From an uncultured delta proteobacterium (GTDB lineage Bacteria > Desulfobacterota > WTBG01 > CAIYCZ01 > CAIRTM01), in assembly GCA_903881505.1 (NCBI GenBank), contig CAIRTM010000022.1, positions 52,653 through 116,652 on the forward strand: DNA of 64,000 nucleotides, given 5' to 3'. How positions within the stretch are numbered: the first letter of the stretch is position 1; each line of letters starts with the position of its first letter. A program made the translations under genes and the position numbers. Positions 39,388 through 50,027 of the stretch are shown here, in pieces. The notes beneath the pieces are model-generated. The model ran no database searches. It worked only from the letters and a program-made list of their open reading frames with translations, and had not been told where the DNA came from.

Positions 39388-40911
39388 ATGAATGCCTCCC
39401 GCCCCCGCTATGCGTACTTTATTTTAACTGCTGTTTTGCTTGTCCGGACAGCACCGATTATAGGCGGATTCCTGCTCAAGGGTGACGGTTTTTTATTTAC
39501 TACAGGCGAGAGTGATCCGCTGATTTATCTTTGGGGCGCACGCTCAATACTCTCGAGCGGTGTCAACGAGTTCCACTTTTTCCCCCCGGTTAATTTTTTG
39601 TTTATAGCCGGGCTTCTCTATCTCGGCGGCGGCTCGGTTGTTGTACCCAGCCTGGCAACAGCCTTGATCGGCTGGCTTTCTGTCGCGGCTCTTTATTTGC
39701 TGGCGCGCGAGATATTTGATGAAAGGACTGCTGTCATTGCTTCGCTGCTGGCCGGGTTTTATCCGAATTTTATTTTCTATGGGATGAGCCTGTATCCTGA
39801 AACATTAACAATTTTCTTTATAACCTGTTCGTTTCTTCTTCTGGTTAAGTATTACACGACACACCGCATGCTCTTTCTTATCTGCGCGGGGGTTGTATGG
39901 GGGCTGGCATCACAGGCACGGGGCGGGCTGCATCTGTTCTCCTTCGGGATTGCTGCCGCCATCGTTTGGCAGCGCAGGGGCAGCGGATGGTCAGAGACCC
40001 TGAAATCGGCCTGTCTTATGCTTGCGGCCATATACTGCACCATATCCGCTGTTGGCTTTATGGCAGCCCCTTTTTACGGGGGAATATCGCTGAATTCGAA
40101 GAGCGGCATGGGGTCGGCACTGCATGGCGCCAACCGATTAATGAATTGCAACCCGGATTACGGTCATGTAAGGGGATCGCTTTTGTACGAGATCAATCTT
40201 GCCCACGATGAATGGCCCGCCGGCGTTCAGGTGTACAGCGATGATTTGATGCAAAAGAATTCGCTGAAAATCCTGGCCGACTTCTGGGCCTTCGTCATGC
40301 AGGAACCTCGTGCTTATATGAAAAGCGGCATCGAGCGATTGAGTTTCATGTGGTCACCCAATCAGCTCATCATTAAATACATTAAGCAGAATCTCTATTA
40401 CCGCTCAGCGCCGGTCTCCGACGCGCTTTGTCTGCTTTTAAGCATGCTGTTTGCTGCCGTGCTCTGCGCGGGCTGTGCAGGATGCTTTCTTTCGAAAGAT
40501 TTCTTTCGGCCCCTTTTTGCTCTGTTTGTCCTGTTTTACTGCCTGCTTATTTTTTTCACGGTTGGTAATGCGAAGCTGAGGCTTCCACTGATGCCCTTTT
40601 TTATGATGTACGCAGCTTTGTTCTGTTCGATGGCTGCCGGTTGTGCTGTCCGATTCACCCGGTACACGGCTATACCGGTTAGTGTCCTGTGCTGCGTCAT
40701 AGCCTTCAACGCCGTTTATCGTTATCAGGATATCGCGATTTCTCCGGGAGAATTCAACGTGCGCCAGGTGGAACTGTCCGCCGAGCTTGGCTTTTCGAAA
40801 ACAGCGCTGTTTTTGCTTGAAAAAAAACGGTCTTTCCCACATTATACGGAGCAGCAGCGGGCGCGTTTGAAAAAAATCGAACGCACCCTGCATGAAAGGA
40901 ATCAGGGATGA
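39388..40911 (+). CDS. GT39-type membrane glycosyltransferase
   Basis: Multi-TM, LTAVLLVRTAPI..ESDPLIYLWGARSILSSGVNEF..PPVNFLFIAGLLYL. Confidence 0.72.
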   Translation: MNASRPRYAYFILTAVLLVRTAPIIGGFLLKGDGFLFTTGESDPLIYLWGARSILSSGVNEFHFFPPVNFLFIAGLLYLGGGSVVVPSLATALIGWLSVAALYLLAREIFDERTAVIASLLAGFYPNFIFYGMSLYPETLTIFFITCSFLLLVKYYTTHRMLFLICAGVVWGLASQARGGLHLFSFGIAAAIVWQRRGSGWSETLKSACLMLAAIYCTISAVGFMAAPFYGGISLNSKSGMGSALHGANRLMNCNPDYGHVRGSLLYEINLAHDEWPAGVQVYSDDLMQKNSLKILADFWAFVMQEPRAYMKSGIERLSFMWSPNQLIIKYIKQNLYYRSAPVSDALCLLLSMLFAAVLCAGCAGCFLSKDFFRPLFALFVLFYCLLIFFTVGNAKLRLPLMPFFMMYAALFCSMAAGCAVRFTRYTAIPVSVLCCVIAFNAVYRYQDIAISPGEFNVRQVELSAELGFSKTALFLLEKKRSFPHYTEQQRARLKKIERTLHERNQG

Positions 40912-41921
40912 TCAAGGCGGCTATTGTCGGCGTCGGCAGGTGGGGCCCGAATATCTTGCGCAATTTTGTTTCCATGGACGGCGTCCAGGTGGTCAGGGTC
41001 TGCGACCTCGATGAGGAACGCCTTGCGGCTATACGTAAGAAGTTTCCCGCTATCGACACCACCACACGGCCCGAGCATGTTACCGGGGACTCACGTATTG
41101 ACTGTACGGTGATTTGTACTCCCGTTGCGTCGCATTACGCTCTTGCAGAACAGGCGCTTAAAACGGGCCAGCACGTTTTTGTCGAAAAGCCGCTGGCAGC
41201 TTCCGCAGCAGAGTGCAGCAAGCTTATCGCGCTTGCTGAAGAACGCCAGAGGATAGCATTTGTCGGCCATACGTTTAAATATAATGCAGGCATTCGGGCT
41301 GCAAAAAGTTATATAGAAAGCGGCGAACTGGGCGATATTTATCTCATCGATGCCAACCGTACAAACCTGGGGCCGGTGCGTTATGACGTGAATGCCCTGT
41401 GGGATCTGGCCTCGCATGACATCTCCATTTTTTCATACTGGCTGGGCGGGGAGCCCTGCAGCGTTTCAGCCCACGGTGGCTGCTATCTGAACAGGAGTAT
41501 TGAAGACGTGGTATATGCCACCTTCACGTATGCAGGCGGTGTTATCGCACATGTCCATGCCAGCTGGCTGAACCCGAGAAAAATAAGAGAAATTACGGTG
41601 GTCGGCAGCAAGAAGATGCTGGTCTGGAACGATATGAATTTATCCGAGCCGATCAGGATCTACAACAAAGGCATCGACAAGGGGGATATCTATTCCGACA
41701 CGTTTGACAGTTTTCGGCTTTCAATACGGGAGGGTGAGGTCATGATTCCCTCCATTCAGTTAAATGAGCCCCTGCTGACCGAATGCATTCATTTTATTGA
41801 CTGTGTTCGCACAGGCCGGCAACCGCTAACAGACGGCTGCGACGGCCTAAATGTTGTGCGGGCCCTTGAAGCCGCCACGGATTCAATGCGCCGGAACAGC
41901 GTCCGCGTGCCGATTGCGTGA
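40908..41921 (+). CDS. Gfo/Idh/MocA-family oxidoreductase
   Basis: [47 protein letters not shown]. Confidence 0.92.
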   Translation: MIKAAIVGVGRWGPNILRNFVSMDGVQVVRVCDLDEERLAAIRKKFPAIDTTTRPEHVTGDSRIDCTVICTPVASHYALAEQALKTGQHVFVEKPLAASAAECSKLIALAEERQRIAFVGHTFKYNAGIRAAKSYIESGELGDIYLIDANRTNLGPVRYDVNALWDLASHDISIFSYWLGGEPCSVSAHGGCYLNRSIEDVVYATFTYAGGVIAHVHASWLNPRKIREITVVGSKKMLVWNDMNLSEPIRIYNKGIDKGDIYSDTFDSFRLSIREGEVMIPSIQLNEPLLTECIHFIDCVRTGRQPLTDGCDGLNVVRALEAATDSMRRNSVRVPIA

Positions 41922-41962
41922 CCGGCCCGCGGCCCGGAACACTGTCCGCAAAAGGATTTGGC

Positions 41963-43072
41963 ATGATACCGTTCGTCGATTTAAAAACGCAGTTTCAGGA
42001 ACACCGAGATGAATTCCTGCAGGCTATTGAACAGGTCCTGCAGTCGGCTGCTTTTATTCTCGGCCCCGACGTCAGCCGGTTCGAGAAGGAGTTCGCCGAC
42101 TACGCCGGATCGCGTTTTGCGGTTGGCGTTGCGTCAGGTACGGACGCCCTGCACCTGGCGCTGCGTGCTGCCGGAATCAAAGCAGGCGATGAGGTTATAA
42201 CCGCTACGAACACGTTTTACGCCACAACAGCGGCCATTGAGCTTAGCGGCGCACGGCCGGTACTGGTGGACTGTAATCCGGACACCTATCTTATAGATGC
42301 CGCTGCGATTGAGCGTGCTGTGACACCGCGCACAAAGGCCATTATTCCGGTGCATCTTTACGGGCAGGTCGTGCCCATGGATGAAATCCGTCTCCTTGCT
42401 GAACAGCACGGACTGATCATCATTGAGGATGCCTGCCAGGCGCACGGTGCCCGCTACAAAGGACAGGTGGCCGGAACGTTCGGAACCGCAGCCGCATTCA
42501 GTTTTTATCCGGGGAAGAACCTGGGAGCATTCGGGGACGGCGGCGCTGTTACAACCGACGATGAGGATATCTACGCCAGGTTGATCGCCCTTCGCAACTA
42601 CGGCTCTCCTCAAAAGTACCTGCATCCCACCTTCGGAATGAACAGCCGGCTTGACAGCGTTCAGGCTGCGGTGCTTTCGGTAAAACTGCGTTACCTTGAC
42701 CGGTGGAACAGCAGCCGGGTACGTGCGGCCGCACGGTACCGGAACAATCTGTCCGGCGCACCGGATATCAAGCTCCCCGCGGTTGCAGCGGATTCAACGC
42801 ATATTTACCATTTGTTCGTTGTCCAGGTTCCGGACAGACGCGATGACATTTTGCAGGCACTGGCTGAGCGTGAAATATACTGTGGCATCCACTACCCGAT
42901 TCCGCTCCATTTGCAGCAGGCATATGCGTATCTTGGCTACCGTGAAGGCGATTTCCCCGTTGCCGAGTCTGCCGCACGGCGGATACTGTCGCTCCCGATG
43001 TTTCCGGAAATCAGTGCTGAACAGATTGATGCGGTCTGTGAAGCTCTCCTCGGACTGAAGTCATTTTTTTAA
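41963..43072 (+). CDS. DegT/DnrJ/EryC1/StrS sugar aminotransferase
   Basis: [60 protein letters not shown]. Confidence 0.94.
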   Translation: MIPFVDLKTQFQEHRDEFLQAIEQVLQSAAFILGPDVSRFEKEFADYAGSRFAVGVASGTDALHLALRAAGIKAGDEVITATNTFYATTAAIELSGARPVLVDCNPDTYLIDAAAIERAVTPRTKAIIPVHLYGQVVPMDEIRLLAEQHGLIIIEDACQAHGARYKGQVAGTFGTAAAFSFYPGKNLGAFGDGGAVTTDDEDIYARLIALRNYGSPQKYLHPTFGMNSRLDSVQAAVLSVKLRYLDRWNSSRVRAAARYRNNLSGAPDIKLPAVAADSTHIYHLFVVQVPDRRDDILQALAEREIYCGIHYPIPLHLQQAYAYLGYREGDFPVAESAARRILSLPMFPEISAEQIDAVCEALLGLKSFF

Positions 43073-43855
43073 GCCGAGAGGAAGCAGGAAAACGGGGCGG
43101 ATGATTGAATACCAGCTTTTGAAAGGGATCATTTTTGTGTTTTTGCGCATGTCGGGGTGGTATATTTTTTTCACAGGCGCTTCTCCCACCCGGTAGCCCA
43201 GGGAAACCGCCTTGATCAATAAATACGGCTCTAACTCATATTGAATGAGCCAGCTCTGCCACAGATTGATGCGTGTATCATCCAGCAGCCTGCTGTAAAA
43301 GGCCCTGAAACCGTTGGTGGCATCTGAAATCCGTATTCGATAGATCAGTGTGAAGAGCAGAGAATACAGGCGTGTCAGCAGCGACCGGGAAAACGTCATG
43401 TTGACCCGTTCGCCGCCCACCATCCAGCGGGAACCCTGTACATAATCATACCCGCCGTCAATCAGGTGATCGACCACATGCCTGATATCGCCGGGGTCGT
43501 CCTGGTTGTCACCGGCAAGCTCCACGATAATGTCATACTTGTTGAGGTACCCGTAAAAATATCCCGAGCGGTACCCGCCACCGGCGCCTATGTTCACCGG
43601 GTGTGCTATAACGCAGGCCCCGGCCCGCCGTGCCTCCTCTGCTGTGCCGTCTTCTGAGCCGTTATCGACAACACAGACCGCGTCAACGATGTCCCGCGGA
43701 ACAGCCCGCACGCAGGGCGAGACCTTGCCGGCTTCATTCCAGGATGCCATGACGACAACAATGCTTTTCCCCCTGTACAAAACGCGCTCTCCCACAGGGT
43801 TGGATGGAGTTTGCAGTATAATATCCAGCAGCCGGCTTTTGGGAAGGTCATGCAT
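43061..43855 (-). CDS. Glycosyltransferase family 2
   Basis: [66 protein letters not shown]; start at [10 protein letters not shown]. Confidence 0.88.
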   Translation of the reverse strand: MHDLPKSRLLDIILQTPSNPVGERVLYRGKSIVVVMASWNEAGKVSPCVRAVPRDIVDAVCVVDNGSEDGTAEEARRAGACVIAHPVNIGAGGGYRSGYFYGYLNKYDIIVELAGDNQDDPGDIRHVVDHLIDGGYDYVQGSRWMVGGERVNMTFSRSLLTRLYSLLFTLIYRIRISDATNGFRAFYSRLLDDTRINLWQSWLIQYELEPYLLIKAVSLGYRVGEAPVKKIYHPDMRKNTKMIPFKSWYSIIRPVFLLPLGLKK

Positions 43856-44792
43856 CAGACTGGCTTCCGAATTTGTTCTTCTGTACGCCCATGCTTTGCA
43901 GCTCCGAGACCGGTACATTCCTGCCTGCATGCATGATATGCTGAACCCTGAGGGCGTCGTTGCCGCAACTCACCAGAATTTCGTTTTGAGCGCTGAAAAC
44001 GAATTCTCCGGGAGACAGCCCGGTATCTTGAGTGCTTATTTGAACGGGGAACCTGATTTGAATTTCTTCCGGCCCGTAGAAGGTTTTGGCGGCCGGATGC
44101 GGCGGAAAGGTAAAAGCCCGTATAAAGCGTTCTGCCCACTCCGCCCCTCGTGACCAGTCTATTATCCCATTGTGAGGTACGGCTTTCGGATAATATGATG
44201 CGTGTCCATTATCCTGCAGCTCGGCCTGGGGCAGCGTGCGGGAAACGATTCGCTGAGCGTTTTTGGCAAACAAGGCCTTGCCAGCCTCAACAAGCCTGCC
44301 GTACAGCGTGTAATCGGTTTCGTCCCGAGTGAGGGGAACGACGGTTTGGTCGATAATAGCCCCGGTGTCGATTCCGGGGTCGATATAATGCAGGGTGACG
44401 CCGCTGGATTCGTTGTTGATTATGGCCCACTTCGTGGGAAAACAGCCGCGCAGGCGTGGCAGGGGTGCGAAGTGCAGGTTCAGGACGCCTTCGCGCGGCA
44501 GTCTGATGAGCGGTGGTTTGAGAATCCGGTCATATTGCACCGATACAATGTAATCGGGGCTTTCCTGTGCGACATGCTGAAGAAATACCGGATCGGATGG
44601 ATCGGTATACGGGTATATGTTTAGGCCCAGCTGGGATGCATGCGTAAACAGGGAGCGGGATCTGTCGGTGATCTGCCTGTCCGAGGCCCGTGGAAATATG
44701 CCCCTGATATCGGCGCACTGTTCAATCAGGCGGTCGAGGCAGAAAATGCCGATTTCACCAAATCCCATGAAAATGATAGAGGTCTTTGCCAT
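43848..44792 (-). CDS. Methionyl-tRNA formyltransferase-like sugar N-formyltransferase
   Basis: IIFMGFGEIGIFCLDRL; GVLNLHFAPLPRLRGCFPTKWAIINNESSGVTLHYIDPGIDTGAII (NxH...D formyl-THF motif). Confidence 0.85.
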   Translation of the reverse strand: MAKTSIIFMGFGEIGIFCLDRLIEQCADIRGIFPRASDRQITDRSRSLFTHASQLGLNIYPYTDPSDPVFLQHVAQESPDYIVSVQYDRILKPPLIRLPREGVLNLHFAPLPRLRGCFPTKWAIINNESSGVTLHYIDPGIDTGAIIDQTVVPLTRDETDYTLYGRLVEAGKALFAKNAQRIVSRTLPQAELQDNGHASYYPKAVPHNGIIDWSRGAEWAERFIRAFTFPPHPAAKTFYGPEEIQIRFPVQISTQDTGLSPGEFVFSAQNEILVSCGNDALRVQHIMHAGRNVPVSELQSMGVQKNKFGSQSDA

Positions 44793-45241
44793 AGTGTGTG
44801 CTGTCCTGAATTCGTTCGTATCCATGTCAGTTCCCTGCGTCAGGGAACATGCCTGCATCGTATGCATGCACGATTTCGTATGTTTCCTCGTTGTGATTGA
44901 ATATGCAGCTTCGCAGATCTGTACGGCGCAGGAGTATAGGTGCTTGCCGGCTCTCTGTCAACGTGATTTTGCGAGTACGGGCAAACCAGCTGATGGGATT
45001 GCGCGGATCAGCGTATGTATGGCTGCCGGTACCGGTGATGGCTGCACCGCCATTCCTATGATGAGGGCTTTTCAGGCACACGATTACCGGTCGGAGGAAA
45101 CATCATTTGTGCATATGGGCGGTTTCGGTACCGGCCCCGATAGCGGAGGGGAACTCCTCGGCGAATTGTGTTGAAAATTGGGGTGTTTTATTTTACTATG
45201 TGGCAGCACATGAGGCAAACTCGGGGAGCAGCGCTGCAGCA

Positions 45242-46009
45242 ATGAATCTGATACGCATAATCGGCCGGGCGGGAGTACGCCTTACGCGGAACCTGGGCAG
45301 CTACGGCCTGTTCCTGATGAATACCCTGTTTTGGACCTTCTCTTCGCCCCTTAAAACCGGCAGGGTGATCGAGCAGATGAGCTTTATCGGCGTGAAGTCC
45401 ACGCTGATCGTGCTGCTCACCGGCGCTTTTACCGGAATGGTGCTCGGGCTGCAGGGGTTCTACGCCCTGAGCAAGTTCGGAGGCGAGGCCATGCTGGGGC
45501 CGACGGTGGCGCTGTCGCTCATCCGGGAAATCGGCCCGGTCATATCGGCCCTGATGGTCACCGGCAGGGCCGGCTCCGCGCTTGCATCGGAAATAGGCAT
45601 CATGCGCATCACCGAGCAGATCGATGCCTATGAGGTAATGGCCCTCAACCCCTATCGCTACCTGGTCGTGCCCAACCTGGTCGCCGCCGTGCTGTGCTTT
45701 CCGCTGCTGGCGGCCCTGTTTGACGTGCTGGGCATCTGGGGCGGCTATGTCGTCGGCGTGAAGCTGCTTGGACTGAGCCCGGGTACGTATTTCGGTGAGA
45801 TGACGGTTTATCTGTCAAGCAGTGACGTGTTCCACGGGATATATAAATCGCTCAGCTTCGGGCTCATCGTGGCCTGGATTTGCTGCTTCAAGGGTTTCTT
45901 TACGGAATACGGCGCCAAGGGCGTAAGCAAGGCCACAACCCAGGCGGTCGTTATATGCTCTGTGCTGATACTGGTATGGGATTATTTTATTACATCCGTG
46001 TCCTTCTGA
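45242..46009 (+). CDS. mlaE: MlaE-family ABC transporter permease
   Basis: FIGVKSTLIVLLTGAFTGMVLGLQGFYALSKFGGEAMLGPTVALSLIREIGPVISALMVTGRAGSALASEIG; ATG at 45242. Confidence 0.94.
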   Translation: MNLIRIIGRAGVRLTRNLGSYGLFLMNTLFWTFSSPLKTGRVIEQMSFIGVKSTLIVLLTGAFTGMVLGLQGFYALSKFGGEAMLGPTVALSLIREIGPVISALMVTGRAGSALASEIGIMRITEQIDAYEVMALNPYRYLVVPNLVAAVLCFPLLAALFDVLGIWGGYVVGVKLLGLSPGTYFGEMTVYLSSSDVFHGIYKSLSFGLIVAWICCFKGFFTEYGAKGVSKATTQAVVICSVLILVWDYFITSVSF

Positions 46010-46015
46010 CCTGCA

Positions 46016-46762
46016 ATGATCGAAATACTTGGTTTACACAAGTCGTTTAACGGAAACCCCGTGCTGAAGGGCGTTACGCTCACCGTGCGCGAGGGCGAGC
46101 TGCTGGCGCTTATCGGCCGCAGCGGAATCGGCAAAAGCGTCCTGCTCAGGCACATCGCGGGGCTCATGCGGCCCGATGCAGGAACCGTAAAGATCGACGG
46201 GACCGATATATTCAAGCTGCGCGGCCGCGACCTGGTGGAGATGCGCAAGCGGTTCGGGTTCCTCTTTCAGGGCGGCGCCCTGTTTGATTCCCTGACCGTG
46301 TATGACAACGTCGCGTTCCCCCTGCGCGAAAGGACCTCGCTGCCGGAGGCGCAGATCAAAGACCGGGTGTTCAACGAGCTTGAACACATGGGAATGAAAA
46401 ACGACTGGAACAAGTACCCTGCCGAGCTGAGCGGCGGCATGCGCAAGCGCGCCGCGCTGGCACGGGCCCTTGTCATGGGGCCGTCCATCATGTTCTTCGA
46501 TGAGCCGACGACCGGGCTCGATCCCATCATCGGCCAGAATATCCTCGACTACATCCACCGCTGCCACCGGGAGCTTGAATTTACCGCCGTCATGGTTACC
46601 CATGAGGTCCAGAAGGTGTTCGGCATCGTTCAGCAGGTGGCCATGATCCACCAGGGCGAGATCATCGTGTGCGGCAGCCCCGAGGCGGTGCGGCAGCAGA
46701 ACGACCCGGTTTTCGACCAGTTCGTCAGGGGCGACAGCAAGGGCCCCGTGCAGTATATTTAA
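46016..46762 (+). CDS. mlaF: MlaF-family ABC transporter ATPase
   Basis: Walker A GRSGIGKSVLLRHIAG; LSGGMRKRAALARAL; FDEPTTGLDP. Confidence 0.95.
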   Translation: MIEILGLHKSFNGNPVLKGVTLTVREGELLALIGRSGIGKSVLLRHIAGLMRPDAGTVKIDGTDIFKLRGRDLVEMRKRFGFLFQGGALFDSLTVYDNVAFPLRERTSLPEAQIKDRVFNELEHMGMKNDWNKYPAELSGGMRKRAALARALVMGPSIMFFDEPTTGLDPIIGQNILDYIHRCHRELEFTAVMVTHEVQKVFGIVQQVAMIHQGEIIVCGSPEAVRQQNDPVFDQFVRGDSKGPVQYI

Positions 46763-46780
46763 CGCTCAAGGAGAACGCGC

Positions 46781-47230
46781 ATGAAACGATTCGATACGGA
46801 GGTGCTGGTCGGCCTGTTCATCATTGCGGGCATACTGAGCCTTGGCTATCTCTCGATAAAGCTTGGCAAGATGGAGATCATCGGGTCCAACGGGTATGAG
46901 GTCTATGCCGATTTCACCAACGTGGGCGGGCTGAAGCTGGGCGCGCAGGTTGAGATCGCCGGCATCGAGATCGGCCGGGTGAAAAGCATGACCCTGCAGG
47001 ATTACAAGGCCCGGGTGCTGATGGACATTCACAAGGGTGTCATGCTGCAGGATGATGTCATCCTGTCGATAAAAACCAAGGGCCTGCTTGGTGAAAAATA
47101 TGTTTCCGTGCAGCCCGGCGCATCGGATGAGACCGTACAGCCTGGGGGGCGGATACGGGATGCCTACCCGCCGGTCGATATAGAAGACCTGATTGCCAAA
47201 TTCGCGTTCGGCAAGGTTGAGGAAAAGTAG
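46781..47230 (+). CDS. mlaD: MlaD/MCE-domain protein
   Basis: MKRFDTEVLVGLFIIAGILSLGYLSIKLG; VYADFTNVGGLKLGAQVEIAGIEIG. Confidence 0.93.
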   Translation: MKRFDTEVLVGLFIIAGILSLGYLSIKLGKMEIIGSNGYEVYADFTNVGGLKLGAQVEIAGIEIGRVKSMTLQDYKARVLMDIHKGVMLQDDVILSIKTKGLLGEKYVSVQPGASDETVQPGGRIRDAYPPVDIEDLIAKFAFGKVEEK

Positions 47231-47296
47231 GGGATGCTGAGCCGGCCCGCGCCGGGCACCCGGCCCGAACCGGCGGTATCGCAGAAGGAGCGAGGT

Positions 47297-47941
47297 ATGA
47301 ATCTGCAGAAAAGAAGAAAAGGCAGTTATAGCGTGATGATCGGCACTGCCGCGGCAGTGTACGCTGTGCTGGTGCTTTGCTGCGCGCCGCTGTATGCCGG
47401 CGCCCCAATGGACCTGGTGAAGGTCTCGTTCGACAAGGCCCTTGCGCTGCTCAATGACAGCGCTTTGAAGGCCCCGGACATGAAGCTGAAGCGCAGGGAC
47501 ATGCTCCGTGAGGTTGCCAACGGCATGTTCGACTGGGAGGAAATGTCGAAACGCTCCATGGGGATCTACTGGAAGGACAGAACCCCCGAGGAAAAAAAAG
47601 AATTTGTGAAGCTGTTCGCCGACCTGCTTGAAAATACCTATATTGAAAGGATAGAAAGCTACTCCGGCGAAAAGATAATCTACGCAGGCGAGAGCCTGGA
47701 AGGCGCCTATGCCATGGTGAAGACAAAAATCATCACCCGGCAGAACGTCGAGATCCCCGTCAATTATACGCTGCTGGAAAAGAACGGCCGCTGGGCCGTT
47801 TATGATGTCTCCATCGAGGGCGTGAGCCTGGTGCGGAATTACCGCTCGCAGATCAACGAGATCCTGACGCGCTCGTCGTATCCGGAGCTGATCAAAAGGC
47901 TTCAGGAAAAGCAGGCGGCTTCGCAGGCGCCTGCCGTCTAG
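47297..47941 (+). CDS. mlaC: MlaC/Ttg2D-family phospholipid-binding protein
   Basis: Signal peptide; MLREVANGMFDWEEMSKRSMG; VNYTLLEKNGRWAVYDVSIEGVSLVRNYRSQI; AAGGAGCGAGGT before ATG 47297. Confidence 0.9.
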   Translation: MNLQKRRKGSYSVMIGTAAAVYAVLVLCCAPLYAGAPMDLVKVSFDKALALLNDSALKAPDMKLKRRDMLREVANGMFDWEEMSKRSMGIYWKDRTPEEKKEFVKLFADLLENTYIERIESYSGEKIIYAGESLEGAYAMVKTKIITRQNVEIPVNYTLLEKNGRWAVYDVSIEGVSLVRNYRSQINEILTRSSYPELIKRLQEKQAASQAPAV

Positions 47942-48112
47942 GCACGCCGCATGTGCTGCGCACGGTTTGCCGCCCGGCGTTCCGGCGGCCGTGCGGCAGC
48001 GGCAGGCGGAATAGCATGGTTGAATAAACTTCGCGCACCAGTTCAATACGGCCGGCAATCCGGGGCACCGGCTGACGTTTCACTGTAAACTATGAGAAAG
48101 GATCACAGGAGC

Positions 48113-48754
48113 ATGAAGATAATCGCATTGATGGGCAGCCCGAGGCTCAAAGGCAAATGCAACCGCCTCACACAGAGGGCACTGGAAGGCGCTGCCAGCG
48201 CGGGCGCGGAAACCAGAAATTTCGAGCTTATCAAGTTCAACATCAAATACTGCCTGGGCTGCGGCACGTGTTTTTTAAATAAGCCCGAACTGACCATCGG
48301 CACCTGCCCGATCAAGGACGACGTGCGCTTGATCCTTGATGAATACGTTCAGGCCGACGGTTATATTTTTTCCAGTCCATCCTACGACATGTTCTGCACG
48401 GCCCTGATCAAGACATTCCTTGAGCGCAAAATCGCCCTGACCTATAAGTCGCGCGAGATGTTCGGTAAAATTCCGGCAGCCCGTCCCGGCATTGCACAGA
48501 ACTTCATGAAAAAAGCCTCCTTTATAGTCACCGCCAACTGCGACGACACGCTCGAAGAGGTCATGGGCGAGCCCTGCTACGAGGCGTTTGAAGCCCATTT
48601 GCTGTTTGAGGAAATAGACACGGTTGATAAACTCTACTGCGGCGGCGTTGAAAACATGACCGACGAGGAGTTTGAAGCGCGTTTGCAGAAGGCGTTCGAT
48701 CTCGGCAAAAACCTGGTAGAGACCATCAGAAAGTATCGCGCCGAAAACAGCTGA
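48113..48754 (+). CDS. Flavodoxin/NADPH-dependent FMN reductase family protein
   Basis: MKIIALMGSPRLKGKCNRL; KYCLGCGTCFLNKPELTIGTCPIKDD; ACAGGAGC RBS before ATG 48113. Confidence 0.88.
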   Translation: MKIIALMGSPRLKGKCNRLTQRALEGAASAGAETRNFELIKFNIKYCLGCGTCFLNKPELTIGTCPIKDDVRLILDEYVQADGYIFSSPSYDMFCTALIKTFLERKIALTYKSREMFGKIPAARPGIAQNFMKKASFIVTANCDDTLEEVMGEPCYEAFEAHLLFEEIDTVDKLYCGGVENMTDEEFEARLQKAFDLGKNLVETIRKYRAENS

Positions 48755-48769
48755 AGCGACCGCAGGCGT

Positions 48770-48798
48770 GCCCGGCAGACATGCCGGGCTTTTTTTTT
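48770..48798 (+). terminator. Rho-independent terminator
   Basis: GCCCGGCA-GACA-TGCCGGGC (8-bp perfect stem) followed by nine T, just after the flavodoxin-family CDS. Confidence 0.9.
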
Positions 48799-48858
48799 GA
48801 TGCGGGCGTGAGTGCGCATTTCAGGGGAGCAGCGCAGGCATGCCGCAGGTGAGGCGAC

Positions 48859-49965
48859 GTGAGACCGAGGGCCGCTTTTGAAAAAATTCTGCACGGGCAG
48901 CAGCAGGGTCTTCCGATGCGCCTTCTGCTGCTGCCGCTGTGGATGTGCTCGATTGCCTTCGGCATGGCGGTCGCAGCACGGGTATGGCTGTATGCGCGCG
49001 GCCTGCTGAAAAGCCGTCAGCTGCCTTGCCGTGTCGTGGCCATCGGCAATATCACCGTGGGCGGCACCGGCAAAACGCCGACCGTCATCCTTGTGGCTCG
49101 TCTGCTTGCCGACGCCGGTTTGTATACGGCCGTGCTGAGCCGCGGCTACGGTGGAGAAGCCCGCGGGCCCCTGATCGTGTCGGACCGGCAGAGCGTGCTC
49201 GCCCCCGAGCGCCAGGCCGGAGATGAACCATTTATGCTGGCTCAGACCCTGGGCGGCATACCGGTCATAACCGCGCGCGACCGCTACCGGGGCGGCATGC
49301 TGGCATGTGAACGCTTCAATCCACACGTTCTGGTTCTTGATGACGGGTTTCAGCATCTGAGGCTGCAGCGCACCCTCGATGTCGTGCTCATCAACGCCCG
49401 CAATCCTTTCGGCTGCGGGGCGCTGCTGCCCCGGGGTATCCTGCGGGAGCCGCTGAGCGCTCTTCGCCGCGCCCGCATCATCGTTCTTACCAAGGTCGAC
49501 CCGCAGTGCGATCCTGGGGAGCTTGAAGAGCGCATTGCAGCCGTCAATCCTGCTGCGGCCCTGTTTCGGTCCAGGCTGCAGCCGACAGGCCTGCTGCAGC
49601 CGGCAACCGGCCGTTTGTTTGATCTTGAGACCGTTCGAGGGCGCGTGGCCGTAGGCCTGTGCAGTATCGGAGATCCCGGTCATTTTTTCAGCATGCTGGC
49701 CGGCCTGGGTGTGAGCTACAGCCGTCCGCTGGTTTTTCCCGATCATCACCGCTACAGCGCGCGTGATGCCGGCATGATCCTGGGCCGCGCAGCCTGCGCC
49801 GATTGCCTGATCACAACCCAGAAAGACATTGCCAAGATGAGCGCCGATATGCTAGAACTGCCCAACCTGTTCGTCCTGCAGGTCCGCCAGACGATTGACG
49901 AGCAGGACCGTTTTCAGCAGGTGATGTTTGAGTGCCTGGGGCTGAATCGCCAGAACCCGGCCTGA
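48859..49965 (+). CDS. lpxK: Tetraacyldisaccharide 4'-kinase
   Basis: VVAIGNITVGGTGKTPTVILVARLL; SRGYGG; VLVLDDGFQHLRLQRTLDVVLINA. Confidence 0.95.
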   Translation: MRPRAAFEKILHGQQQGLPMRLLLLPLWMCSIAFGMAVAARVWLYARGLLKSRQLPCRVVAIGNITVGGTGKTPTVILVARLLADAGLYTAVLSRGYGGEARGPLIVSDRQSVLAPERQAGDEPFMLAQTLGGIPVITARDRYRGGMLACERFNPHVLVLDDGFQHLRLQRTLDVVLINARNPFGCGALLPRGILREPLSALRRARIIVLTKVDPQCDPGELEERIAAVNPAAALFRSRLQPTGLLQPATGRLFDLETVRGRVAVGLCSIGDPGHFFSMLAGLGVSYSRPLVFPDHHRYSARDAGMILGRAACADCLITTQKDIAKMSADMLELPNLFVLQVRQTIDEQDRFQQVMFECLGLNRQNPA

Positions 49966-50027
49966 GCGCCTTCCGGCCGCGAAATCCCTGTATATGACGG
50001 CAACCCCGTTCCCGCTGTGATGACCCG

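Noticed and set aside
43061-43072. Frameshift between the DegT and GT2 genes
   Set aside because: They are convergent genes with overlapping stop regions; both proteins are complete
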